A stretch of 6,582 nt of DNA from an uncultured Erysipelotrichaceae bacterium. GTDB lineage: Bacteria > Bacillota_I > Bacilli_A > RFN20 > CAG-826. Shown piece after piece: positions 1 through 5,897 of the stretch. Each line of letters begins with the position of its first letter. Within the stretch, counting starts at the first letter, position 1. The notes under the pieces are model-generated. The model was not told where the DNA came from and ran no database searches. It saw nothing but the letters and a program-made list of their open reading frames with translations. The position numbers were made by a program, and so were the translations under genes. The stretch is from contig CADAUN010000084.1 of NCBI GenBank assembly GCA_902791085.1, positions 1 through 6,582 on the forward strand, read 5' to 3'.

Positions 1-77
1 TGGTGACCTGTACGGGATTCGAACCCATGAATGTATCCTTGAAAGGGATATGAGTTAAGCCGCTTCTCCAACAGGCC
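1..77 (-). tRNA. tRNA-Glu (anticodon TTC)
   Basis: The minus strand folds as a full cloverleaf. The acceptor arm GGCCTGT pairs with ACAGGTC (one G-T pair), followed by discriminator A and an encoded CCA at positions 3-1. The anticodon stem TATCC/GGATA encloses the loop CTTTCAA, so the anticodon is TTC (Glu). The T arm carries GGTTCGAATCC. The sequence closely resembles the tRNA-Glu of Bacillus from memory. It lies 8 bases downstream of tRNA-Asn and is probably cut from the same transcript. Its terminator would lie outside the window. Confidence 0.95.
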
Positions 78-85
78 ATATAAAA

Positions 86-160
86 TGGCGCTCACTATAG
101 GGCTCGAACCTACAACAAATCGGTTAACAGCCGATTGCTCTGCCATTGAGCTAAGTGAGC
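86..160 (-). tRNA. tRNA-Asn (anticodon GTT)
   Basis: The minus strand gives a complete tRNA. The acceptor stem GCTCACT pairs with AGTGAGC, followed by discriminator G and an encoded CCA at 88-86. The anticodon stem ATCGG/CCGAT encloses CTGTTAA, so the anticodon is GTT (Asn). The T loop carries GGTTCGAGCC. It is the first tRNA of a two-tRNA unit with tRNA-Glu. Short ORFs crossing it on either strand are not genes. Confidence 0.95.
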
Positions 161-190
161 GTCAGCTTTGCGCTTTAACGCGCATGGAAT

Positions 191-219
191 ATGATAATCA
201 CTCAAAAACTTTTTTGCAA
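191..219 (-). promoter_or_regulatory. Probable promoter of the tRNA-Asn/tRNA-Glu unit
   Basis: On the minus strand a -35-like TTGCAA (219-214) is separated by exactly 17 bases from TATCAT (196-191), which matches five of six -10 consensus bases. The predicted start is near 184, about 24 bases before the 5' end of tRNA-Asn. A second, weaker candidate lies further upstream: a perfect TTGACA at 262-257 followed after 16 bases by TAGAAA at 240-235. Tandem promoters are common for stable RNAs, so both could work. Pattern-based only. Confidence 0.55.
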
Positions 220-273
220 GACAAGTTAGAAAGTTTTCTAAAATTTTCGTTCCTCGTGTCAAACTGAAGAAGA

Positions 274-305
274 AAGCCCTGAGAAAACGGCATATCGCAG
301 GGCTT
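274..305 (-). terminator. Intrinsic-type terminator after acpP
   Basis: A perfect 8-bp inverted repeat, AAGCCCTG (274-281) and CAGGGCTT (298-305), has a 16-base loop and begins 15 bases past the acpP stop. On the minus strand the stem is followed by a T-rich run (TCTTCTTC), weaker than a pure T tract. The plus-strand side has no T tract, so the direction is minus. It would end the acpP transcript and any readthrough from the pilus operon, just before the tRNA promoter region. Confidence 0.75.
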
Positions 306-320
306 AAATAAAGTCTTCCG

Positions 321-557
321 TTATTTAGCGTTGAGTTTTTGCTCAATCGCGTGGAACAAATCTCCCACCGTTTTCAAAGAAGATAATTCATCTGCCGTAA
401 ATTGGAAGCCGTAGCGATCTTCTAAATCCAAGCAAAGACCGACCACATCGAGGCTATCGAGGCCAAGATCTTTCAATGCTTTGTCATCACTGACGGAATC
501 CACATGAATTTTTTCACAGAATGCTTTACGAATTTCTTCTAACTGATTAACGCTCAT
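321..557 (-). CDS. acpP: Acyl carrier protein
   Basis: This 78-aa acidic protein is the cytosolic carrier of growing acyl chains in type II fatty acid synthesis. The phosphopantetheine attachment motif DSL is plain in LGLDSLDVVGL, with the modified serine at Ser35. The flanking helices (LEEIRKAFCEK near the N-terminus, LCLDLEDRYGFQF after the DSL, and TVGDLFHAIEQKL at the end) follow the usual ACP pattern and length. I chose the ATG at 557 because AGAAGG lies about 7 bases upstream and the protein then begins where ACPs normally begin. A longer reading of 96 aa from 611 adds 18 residues with no ACP likeness and crosses the promoter. It sits downstream of the pilin gene but has its own promoter and terminator, so a link to the pilus is not implied. 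Cys14 is a minor oddity. The family is certain; a role outside fatty acid synthesis cannot be excluded. Confidence 0.93.
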   Translation of the reverse strand: MSVNQLEEIRKAFCEKIHVDSVSDDKALKDLGLDSLDVVGLCLDLEDRYGFQFTADELSSLKTVGDLFHAIEQKLNAK

Positions 558-568
558 ATCTATACCTT

Positions 569-620
569 CTTGCTCTAAACGAACAAGAAAATTATAGAAA
601 ATCGCAACCACAAGAGCAAG
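569..620. repeat. 8-bp inverted repeat around the acpP promoter
   Basis: CTTGCTCT (569-576) and AGAGCAAG (613-620) are perfect inverted copies separated by 36 bases that contain the -10 box. On the minus strand one arm overlaps the -35 and the other overlaps the 5' part of the acpP ribosome binding site. It could be a paired operator, or a hairpin formed only in readthrough RNA from the pilus operon, since the predicted acpP start (~584) leaves out the distal arm. A chance match is possible. Confidence 0.4.
591..619 (-). promoter_or_regulatory. Promoter of acpP
   Basis: On the minus strand a perfect TATAAT (596-591) lies 17 bases after TTGCTC (619-614), a -35 with only the leading TTG conserved. 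Transcription would start near 584, giving a leader of about 27 bases that contains the AAGAAGG ribosome binding site (571-565). The -35 begins directly after the pilin stop codon (623-621). This suggests acpP is expressed independently of the pilus operon. Confidence 0.6.
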
Positions 621-809
621 TTATGCTCCGAAATCTACGATTAACATGTTTGCTTTGGTTTCAGAAACATTGCCGTTTGCGTCCACTTCAACATTTTTAG
701 CGACTGAATCTGCGCTGCTTTTAAAAGCCGGAATCAGCACCGCGGCAATCACGCCAAAAGCTGCTAAAGTCAAGACCATTGCCAATAATTGTCCCTTTAA
801 TTCGCTCAT
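621..809 (-). CDS. Flp-like small pilin (putative major Tad pilin)
   Basis: This 62-aa protein has the shape of a Flp/type IVb pilin: a very short leader (MSELKG), then a hydrophobic helix at about residues 8-28 (LLAMVLTLAAFGVIAAVLI), then a short polar tail ending in DFGA. The most likely prepilin peptidase site is between Gly6 and Gln7, resembling the KGQ context of class III signal peptides, and would leave a 56-aa subunit. Unusually, the +5 glutamate found in most Flp pilins is absent (Met11). The start is fixed by a strong AAAGGAGG 4 bases before the ATG. It is the last gene of the tad-like operon, 12 bases after the TadE-like gene. By analogy it would polymerise into the fibre driven by the TadA-like ATPase. 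The pilin role is inferred from size, layout and context, not from a strong motif; another small membrane protein is the main alternative. Confidence 0.65.
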   Translation of the reverse strand: MSELKGQLLAMVLTLAAFGVIAAVLIPAFKSSADSVAKNVEVDANGNVSETKANMLIVDFGA

Positions 810-821
810 ATTTCCTCCTTT

Positions 822-1166
822 CTAGCCTCGATATCCCAGGACCACCGTACGATTGACGGCTAGTTTTTTGCTTTCTCCGTCAAACGCCAAAGGCCGATAG
901 GTTTTCCAAATTTGAAATGAGAAATTGCTGTATTCGGCGAAAGTTGCGCCACTCGGGTTGCAATCTAGAATATGGGCGTCATGTGATTCCACAAATTCCA
1001 CTACCGTTTCGTCGATTTTCCAACGTCTTGTGATCATTTTTCCAGCGGTTGCCGCCACTTCGTCGATTTCTGCATAAATTGTTTGCATTCGGCATAAATC
1101 GCCGGCATAAGCCATCATGACAATGACATAAACGAGTGATAACATAAAACCTAAACTAGAGGACAT
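822..1166 (-). CDS. TadE-like pseudopilin
   Basis: This 114-aa protein has an N-terminal membrane helix (about residues 6-21, FMLSLVYVIVMMAYAG) after a five-residue start, followed by an extracytoplasmic domain. A possible prepilin-type cut is after Gly6. The segment after the helix (CRMQTIYAEIDEVAATAG) resembles the conserved stretch of TadE proteins that runs from the membrane into the first amphipathic helix. Cys25 and Cys69 could pair. The ATG lies inside the end of the preceding TadC-like gene (11-base overlap), with GGAG about 10 bases upstream, so translation is probably coupled. In known systems TadE-type minor pilins are processed by the prepilin peptidase and needed for fibre assembly. 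Assignment rests on architecture and position, so it could be an unrelated small anchored protein. Confidence 0.6.
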   Translation of the reverse strand: MSSSLGFMLSLVYVIVMMAYAGDLCRMQTIYAEIDEVAATAGKMITRRWKIDETVVEFVESHDAHILDCNPSGATFAEYSNFSFQIWKTYRPLAFDGESKKLAVNRTVVLGYRG

Positions 1167-1857
1167 GGTTAAATTGCTCCATCAATATGACAATGGCGAC
1201 TGCGATCATACCCACAGACAAGGCCGAAGCTGTCGTTGGTAAGAAATTAAAATTGCTATAATGTCGCCGCTCTTGCTCTATTCTTTCTTGACGTTTTTCG
1301 TCAGCCAAATTTTCAAACATCATTTCAAATTGGCGGAGATAAGCTTCTCCTTCGCCTTCTTTTGACATCTTGTAAATGCTCATCATCACCTGTTGGATTT
1401 CGAGGTGATGGAAATTTTCGGCGAAGTCCAAATAAGGTTGCACGCTTTTGTCTTTGTCAATCGCAGTTAACATGGTTTGAAATTTATCTGCCATCCGGGG
1501 CGAAGCATAATGCATCGTATCTTCTAATGCTTGGTAGACGGGCTCGCCATTTCGGACATAGATTGAGAAATAAGAGAAAAGGTGTACGAATTCGTTTTCA
1601 TCTTCTTTATTTTTTCGTTCTTTGATTCGTTTAGGCTTCCCTAGAAACCAAACGTTCATCCCAAGGCATGCGATAAGACAGGATATCGACATGAGCCAAT
1701 TTTGATTCAGAAAAGCGAAAATGATAACCACGCCAAGAAAGAAAACGTTGAATAAAATCCATGCAAAGAATTCTTTCTTTGGCGATAATGACGCTTCTAA
1801 ATAACGTTTTTCCCAAGCGATTTGGAATTTGAATTTCTTTTTTTGCTTACGTCTCAT
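1156..1857 (-). CDS. TadC-like T2SF/GspF-family membrane platform protein
   Basis: This 233-aa inner-membrane protein is probably the second platform subunit of the Tad machine. After a basic N-terminus (MRRKQKKK) come two membrane helices (about residues 29-50 and 53-72), a cytoplasmic helical domain typical of T2SF proteins (YFSIYVRNGEPVYQALED and after), a charged stretch (ADEKRQERIEQERRHYS), and a final hydrophobic helix near 205-226. I chose the ATG at 1857, which overlaps the preceding stop as ATGA and has AGGAG about 10 bases upstream. An ATG at 1881 would add 8 residues and also has a purine-rich stretch upstream. It follows the TadB-like gene directly, as tadB and tadC do in known operons. 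The partner would be the TadA-like ATPase on the cytoplasmic face. It is smaller than typical proteobacterial TadC, mainly because it seems to lack a second long C-terminal hairpin. Confidence 0.75.
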   Translation of the reverse strand: MRRKQKKKFKFQIAWEKRYLEASLSPKKEFFAWILFNVFFLGVVIIFAFLNQNWLMSISCLIACLGMNVWFLGKPKRIKERKNKEDENEFVHLFSYFSIYVRNGEPVYQALEDTMHYASPRMADKFQTMLTAIDKDKSVQPYLDFAENFHHLEIQQVMMSIYKMSKEGEGEAYLRQFEMMFENLADEKRQERIEQERRHYSNFNFLPTTASALSVGMIAVAIVILMEQFNHVL

Positions 1858-2564
1858 ACTCTTTTTTCTCCTTTTGCCCATGCCTTTTCCCCTGTGATTC
1901 CGCGAATGAAAAGAAATAACGAAACAAGAGCCATAAGGCCATAGGTGCAGCACATTGCCAAATACGCCACATGGTTACTTAGCAATTCAAAGAAGGAACT
2001 CATGCCAAAGCGAAGAGAAATCATCACAATTCCACTCATCGCCCATAAGGTGGCAAATTCCAAGATTGCGCGCTTTTGGTTTCTTTGATGCTGCATTCTC
2101 TCTTCTTCTTGCCTAGTGCTTTCCCGGAGAAGCGGCCCTGCCACATCTAGAATTTCGCCACCTTGTTCTTCATAAAGTCGAACCACTGCGAAAAAGACAT
2201 GGTAAATATCGCTTGGGAAAAAGCGGGCCAAATATTGCAACCTTTCGTCTACCGAATAAGAAGCTGTTTCTAAGAACGCCTGTCTTTCTTCTCCGCTTAG
2301 CATGTCGGAAGCTTGATCTAACGCATCGTCATAGGAATGAGTGGCGGATAAAGTGACGAGAAAGGAACGAATGAAGCCATGTGCTTCGCGAGATAAACGA
2401 TCTTTAGTTTCTGCGCGTTTGACCATCGGTAATAGCACAAAAATCTCGCTCAGCATAAATAACAAAAACAAGGCGACTCCAATGATCCATTGCCCACTTA
2501 CGGCATAACTTACTCCACCAAAAAACAGGGCGATAAGAAATGCGATTATCCCTTTATTGAACAT
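1854..2564 (-). CDS. TadB-like T2SF/GspF-family membrane platform protein
   Basis: This 236-aa membrane protein has two helices near the N-terminus (about 5-22 and 26-46), a cytoplasmic T2SF domain (about 55-165), and two helices at the C-terminus (about 170-190 and 198-220). Within the domain, SFLVTLSATHSYDDALDQAS and YEEQGGEILDVAGPLL match the usual pattern of a small residue and Asp/Ala after the first helix and a Gly-Gly turn before the closing helix. Such proteins anchor the assembly ATPase to the pilin subunits. The ATG at 2564 is preferred because AGGAG lies 5 bases upstream; a TTG at 2579 would add five residues. It overlaps the ATPase gene by 11 bases and the TadC-like gene by 4, which argues for tight co-translation. 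Family call is firm; TadB against TadC is by gene order. Confidence 0.8.
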   Translation of the reverse strand: MFNKGIIAFLIALFFGGVSYAVSGQWIIGVALFLLFMLSEIFVLLPMVKRAETKDRLSREAHGFIRSFLVTLSATHSYDDALDQASDMLSGEERQAFLETASYSVDERLQYLARFFPSDIYHVFFAVVRLYEEQGGEILDVAGPLLRESTRQEEERMQHQRNQKRAILEFATLWAMSGIVMISLRFGMSSFFELLSNHVAYLAMCCTYGLMALVSLFLFIRGITGEKAWAKGEKRV

Positions 2565-3522
2565 AAGCACTCCTTTCAAATAACGAAATCAGTTTTCCAC
2601 TGCCTTCTTCCAATCTGGCGATGGACTTTAAATAGCGCAAAACCGATCCATCTTCCCCTCTTTCTTTAGCCACATAAGCGTAATAAGAGAAATGGTGAGC
2701 GACGTCCTCTAGCAATTCCGATCGCTTGAGCAATGGATTTCCCATCATGGCAAGCCGCGCAATGCGTCCTGGCATTGCCGACACGTCTTTTGCGTGGATG
2801 GTGGTCAAAATAGGATGTCCTGACATCGCGCACGTCAATGCTTCTAACATTTCTGCGCCCCTTGCTTCCGCCACAATGATGTAATCGGGATTATTTCGTA
2901 ATGCATTCTTAATCAAAGAAGAAAACGACGCGCATTTGGCATTTTGCTCATTCGCTATCCACATGGTTAAGTCGATATTTGGATTCGAAACTAAATCTAA
3001 TTCCTCCACATTATCGACAACGATCACTTTGGTTGCCGCTCTTAGATGCAACAAACACCATTTCTGAAGTTCTGTCTTCCCTGATCCCGTCAATCCCCCG
3101 ATTACCAATGATTCTTGACGCCATAAAAGCTGTTGCAGTATGTCTTTGCTGTTGCCTGCAAAAAAGGAAGGGTTCTCTTCAATTGCACAATGCGCTCTTT
3201 CTACGCGCAAAGAGAAGGTGTACGTTTTTTCGTTACTCCATCGCGCAATCGAACGATTCACGGCATTTAATCGATAGGGGCCAAAAGAAACATCTAGAAT
3301 CGGTTGCAAAAACGAAAGCTGCCGTTCCGTCTGATTCGCAATTTGGCGTAGAAACTGCTCCACTTCTTCTTCACTGGGTTTCAATTCGCTTTTGGCACGT
3401 CCATAACGATTGGTCACATAATAGATTTCTTTGCCGTTATAAGAAATATCGGTCACATCTGGCAACGCTAATAAAGGTGACAAAAAGCTTTGCTCGACAT
3501 AAGTCTTAACATCTACCGCCAT
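2554..3522 (-). CDS. TadA/VirB11-type secretion ATPase (pilus assembly motor)
   Basis: This 322-aa cytoplasmic ATPase would hydrolyse ATP to drive pilin assembly as a hexamer. The N-terminal domain has the VirB11/TadA signature DVTDISYNG (22-30) and the PILDVSFGPYRLNAV region (74-88). The catalytic domain shows Walker A GLTGSGKT (143-150), an Asp box VIVVDNVEEL (166-175), Walker B DYIIVAEARG (213-222) with the likely catalytic Glu219, and a His box TTIHA with His243. The start ATG has AAAGGA 8 bases upstream. It is 2 bases after the preceding gene and overlaps the TadB-like gene. It is shorter than proteobacterial TadA and close to ComGA/VirB11 length. The loop before the His box (SGHPILTTIHA) lacks the DGS insert common in TadA. 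A competence or type II secretion motor is the main alternative, but the two adjoining short T2SF genes favour Tad. Confidence 0.9.
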   Translation of the reverse strand: MAVDVKTYVEQSFLSPLLALPDVTDISYNGKEIYYVTNRYGRAKSELKPSEEEVEQFLRQIANQTERQLSFLQPILDVSFGPYRLNAVNRSIARWSNEKTYTFSLRVERAHCAIEENPSFFAGNSKDILQQLLWRQESLVIGGLTGSGKTELQKWCLLHLRAATKVIVVDNVEELDLVSNPNIDLTMWIANEQNAKCASFSSLIKNALRNNPDYIIVAEARGAEMLEALTCAMSGHPILTTIHAKDVSAMPGRIARLAMMGNPLLKRSELLEDVAHHFSYYAYVAKERGEDGSVLRYLKSIARLEEGSGKLISLFERSAYVQ

Positions 3523-3524
3523 AG

Positions 3525-3941
3525 TTATTTTCCTTTCACGATCGTGAACGTTTTCTCATTGCGATAGCAATAAACGCTTTGGAAGCGACATTCCCAATGC
3601 AAAGTGAATTGCTGATATCGATTCGTGAATACTCCCTTAGTCGTCACGATTTCTTGGCCAAAGTCATACGCATAGGAGGTGGTAATGCGCGTTTGAATCC
3701 GCGCTAAATTTTCTTCAAAATATTGTTTGGTCGTTTCTTTTACCACATCCGGAGAAAAATAAGGTGGCAAAACTTCGCCATAAATCGCTTTGTCATCCCA
3801 ATAACGGCTAATCACATCCTTTTGATACACCGTGTAGTCCAAATGGGTAAACGCACGTTGGACTGTGCCGTAGTCGAACGAAAACAAAAACATTTTGGTG
3901 GTGAAGGAAAATAAGAAAACAATCAGAAACCAGTTCATCAT
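3525..3941 (-). CDS. Small membrane-anchored protein of the pilus operon, function unknown
   Basis: I do not recognise a family for this 138-aa protein. Residues 3-22 (NWFLIVFLFSFTTKMFLFSF) form one N-terminal membrane helix with no charged leader and no clear peptidase site. The rest is polar and probably outside the cell, with two C-terminal cysteines (Cys118, Cys125) that could form a disulfide. Its size and single N-terminal anchor resemble TadE/TadF-type minor pilins, so it may be a second pseudopilin, but there is no Gly/Glu motif to prove it. Translation seems coupled to the preceding gene: the sequence ATGATGA holds the start (3941), a second possible start (3938), and the upstream TGA stop. 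GGAGG lies about 10 bases upstream. The ATPase gene follows after 2 bases, so co-expression with the motor is very likely. Confidence 0.7.
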   Translation of the reverse strand: MMNWFLIVFLFSFTTKMFLFSFDYGTVQRAFTHLDYTVYQKDVISRYWDDKAIYGEVLPPYFSPDVVKETTKQYFEENLARIQTRITTSYAYDFGQEIVTTKGVFTNRYQQFTLHWECRFQSVYCYRNEKTFTIVKGK

Positions 3942-5203
3942 AGGAGCGATTCCTCCACGTAATACGTCGAATTGGTGTGATGCCCAAAGAAATTCTTGCT
4001 TCGCGTAAAATAATAATCAATGCGATAAGAAATCTGACGATGCGGACCGCAACCTAAGATATCGATTCGAAAATGATAACGAGTGGCTGCGTTGCTGGAT
4101 AAGGGTGGCAGGATAAAGGAATTGGCTTTGTCATAATCGGCCTCGTTAAATCCAGCCGGTAAATGACTGGCACGATAGACTTTTAGCCCGTCTTTACGGA
4201 TGTAGAAGCTCTCTTCAAAATGAAAGCGATTGGAAAAATGAGGAATGTAATATTCATGCTGCAATGGAAAGCGATAACCATATTGTTTCGTGACTTCGTC
4301 ATAGGCCAAAGATTTGCCAAAAGGAAAGTTTTGGTGGCCTTCTAGGATATAAAAATAAGCGCCATTGATTCCATTTTTCTTTAAACTATACGGACGTTTT
4401 TTATCGTCGTAATAACGCACCTCGAAATCGAGTGGGACAAGGGAATCATTTAAGACCCCGCGGTCACTTCTTTCAAACGCATTAGCGTTTAAATATTCAT
4501 ACGTCGCAATGGATTCGACATTGTAAGTCCAAAGACGTCCACCAAAATTTTTAACCACTCGCGGAATATAACGCCCGCCTGTCTGATCGAGAAGCGATTG
4601 CGTGCCACTAACTCCCACGTTTTGATAGTTATAATTCTTTATGTTGTAATAAGGCAAAGGAACGGAAAGATAATAAAACCGCCCTTGATATTCTTTCCCT
4701 GTTTCATCAACCCCATCTTCGTCGGCATAAACTCCTACCGCCATCCAGACATCAGAAAAGGTGTAACCTTTTATCAACGAGATGTTATTCATTTTTAAAT
4801 ACAATACGGGGGCACAATATAGGTAATAATCGCTGGGGTTTCGATACGTAAATGCCCAACGGAAAATCTCAATGTTTTGCACTTCTTTATGCTGAATCCA
4901 TTGGGTTTCGCTACCAATATAAAGACAGGCAAGAATGCAGCAATACGCTTCTTTTTTCAGGTGAAAAAGCAAATTAAAGTACCATTCTTCCTCTTTTCCC
5001 GCTTCATTACAGGGGATATCCATGGTCTCAAAATATCCATAACGGCGATTGACAAAATCGCGATTCTGATTGGTAATTGGCGTCCGAAGCCACTGCTTTG
5101 GGTCATGAGCTTCAAAATGATCGGGAAACGGAATGGAGATTCGTTTCACGCCAGTTAGCCACGAGCCTAGCAACAAAAATGGAAAAAACCACCCTGCTTT
5201 CAT
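3938..5203 (-). CDS. Exported Tyr-rich protein of unknown family, first gene of the tad-like operon
   Basis: This 421-aa protein matches no family I know. It begins MKAGWFFPFLLLGSWLTG, a hydrophobic segment (about 4-19) that is either a signal peptide without an obvious cut site or a membrane anchor. The remainder has no further membrane helix and is strikingly rich in Tyr and Phe, for example YYLSVPLPYYNIKNYNY (177-193). It looks like a beta-rich extracytoplasmic domain. Cysteines at 65, 88, 89, 93, 130 and 385 could give disulfides. There is no LPXTG-like sorting signal and no lipobox. The start at 5203 has a strong AGGAGG 7 bases upstream; an ATG at 5233 would add ten residues with no comparable site. 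The gene overlaps the 138-aa gene by 4 bases and leads the operon. A surface-exposed adhesin or pilus-associated protein is a reasonable guess and no more. Confidence 0.75.
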   Translation of the reverse strand: MKAGWFFPFLLLGSWLTGVKRISIPFPDHFEAHDPKQWLRTPITNQNRDFVNRRYGYFETMDIPCNEAGKEEEWYFNLLFHLKKEAYCCILACLYIGSETQWIQHKEVQNIEIFRWAFTYRNPSDYYLYCAPVLYLKMNNISLIKGYTFSDVWMAVGVYADEDGVDETGKEYQGRFYYLSVPLPYYNIKNYNYQNVGVSGTQSLLDQTGGRYIPRVVKNFGGRLWTYNVESIATYEYLNANAFERSDRGVLNDSLVPLDFEVRYYDDKKRPYSLKKNGINGAYFYILEGHQNFPFGKSLAYDEVTKQYGYRFPLQHEYYIPHFSNRFHFEESFYIRKDGLKVYRASHLPAGFNEADYDKANSFILPPLSSNAATRYHFRIDILGCGPHRQISYRIDYYFTRSKNFFGHHTNSTYYVEESLL

Positions 5204-5248
5204 TTCTTTTCCTCCTTCTTTTACCCGCTTCACTTTTTAAAAGACCAT

Positions 5249-5261
5249 AAGAACGATTCTT
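5249..5261. repeat. Short palindrome in the divergent intergenic region
   Basis: AAGAACGATTCTT is a 5+3+5 inverted repeat lying about 46 bases upstream of the first pilus-operon gene and 64 bases before the divergent kinase ATG. It could be an operator for the pilus operon, for which I see no convincing -35/-10 pair nearby (best is TATGGT at 5249-5244 with a poor -35). It is short enough to be chance. Confidence 0.25.
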
Positions 5262-5312
5262 GGACAAAGAAAAATGAAAACCGCCGGCTTTTCTCGTTTG
5301 TCGCAATTGGTT

Positions 5313-5318
5313 TATAAT
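5313..5318 (+). promoter_or_regulatory. -10 box for a probably leaderless kinase transcript
   Basis: A perfect TATAAT ends 6 bases before the ATG at 5325, which would put the transcription start on the A of the start codon. The -35 region at the right distance (5289-5295, TTTTCTC) is poor. No Shine-Dalgarno sequence lies upstream of this ATG, in contrast to the minus-strand genes here whose starts are in the window. Together these suggest a leaderless mRNA. Confidence 0.5.
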
Positions 5319-5324
5319 CAATCT

Positions 5325-5897
5325 ATGATTTTATTAATCGGTCCCTCTGCTTCAGGAAAAACGGCCATCTCAAAAGCGTTACGAAAACGATACGGCATTA
5401 TCAAGGCCATCACGCATACCACTCGTGCCCCGCGCAAAGGCGAAGCCAATGGGGTAGATTATTATTTTGTTACCGACGAAGAATTCGATGCTTTGGACCG
5501 CCGTCATCAGCTGATTGAAAGCACGCTTTATGACGGACATCGTTATGGCTGCACCAAAAACGAGATTGATGACGACAAATGCGTCATTGTGGATCCAAAC
5601 GGATATCGCGCTTTTACTGCTTTAAAGGAACCTTCGATTGTGACCTTCTTTTTACGTGCCTCGGAGGCCACCCGCAAAAAACGGATGAAAGAACGTGGCG
5701 ATAAAGAAAGCGAAATCCTTACGAGAATCGAAAACGATCGAGTGTTTTTTGATCCTGACAAATTACCAAATTTGGATTACATCATTGAGACCGACAAACG
5801 AGCAATAGACGACATTGCTACTGAAATTTATCGAAAATATATTGCGAAATTAAATGAACGTGGCATTCCTAATCCCGATGCCTCTATGCCCTTTTAG
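5325..5897 (+). CDS. Guanylate kinase-like P-loop nucleotide kinase
   Basis: This 190-aa cytosolic protein has the guanylate kinase fold signatures. They are the P-loop GPSASGKT (6-13), the GMP-binding region THTTRAPRKGEANGVDYYF (30-48) with Arg34, Arg37, Glu40 and Tyr46, the YDGHRYG segment (69-75), and an Arg-rich lid region around 117-124 (RKKRMKER). Guanylate kinase converts GMP and ATP to GDP and ADP. Differences from housekeeping Gmk are Cys76 where Ser/Thr usually follows RYG, and VDPNG (89-93) where the family usually has IDxQG. It may therefore be a divergent Gmk or a paralogue with another substrate. The ATG at 5325 puts the P-loop at residue 6, as in the family; an ATG at 5274 adds 17 residues with no likeness. 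It is divergent from the pilus operon and its last four bases overlap the end of the convergent CBS gene. Confidence 0.8.
   Translation: MILLIGPSASGKTAISKALRKRYGIIKAITHTTRAPRKGEANGVDYYFVTDEEFDALDRRHQLIESTLYDGHRYGCTKNEIDDDKCVIVDPNGYRAFTALKEPSIVTFFLRASEATRKKRMKERGDKESEILTRIENDRVFFDPDKLPNLDYIIETDKRAIDDIATEIYRKYIAKLNERGIPNPDASMPF

Noticed and set aside
110..346. Minus-strand 78-codon frame between acpP and tRNA-Asn
   Set aside because: It runs through the acpP terminator and into the tRNA-Asn gene, and the product has no recognisable features.
558..611. 18-residue N-terminal extension of the acyl carrier protein
   Set aside because: The extension crosses the likely promoter -10 and the ribosome binding site, and ACPs start at the chosen Met.
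2979..3509. Plus-strand open frame of 176 codons antisense to the ATPase gene
   Set aside because: It lies entirely within the clearly conserved ATPase frame, its translation shows no domain, and no ribosome binding site or context supports it.
5112..5321. Minus-strand 69-codon frame across the divergent spacer
   Set aside because: It overlaps the start of the 421-aa gene in another frame and contains its ribosome binding site; the basic translation is a by-product of purine-rich sequence.
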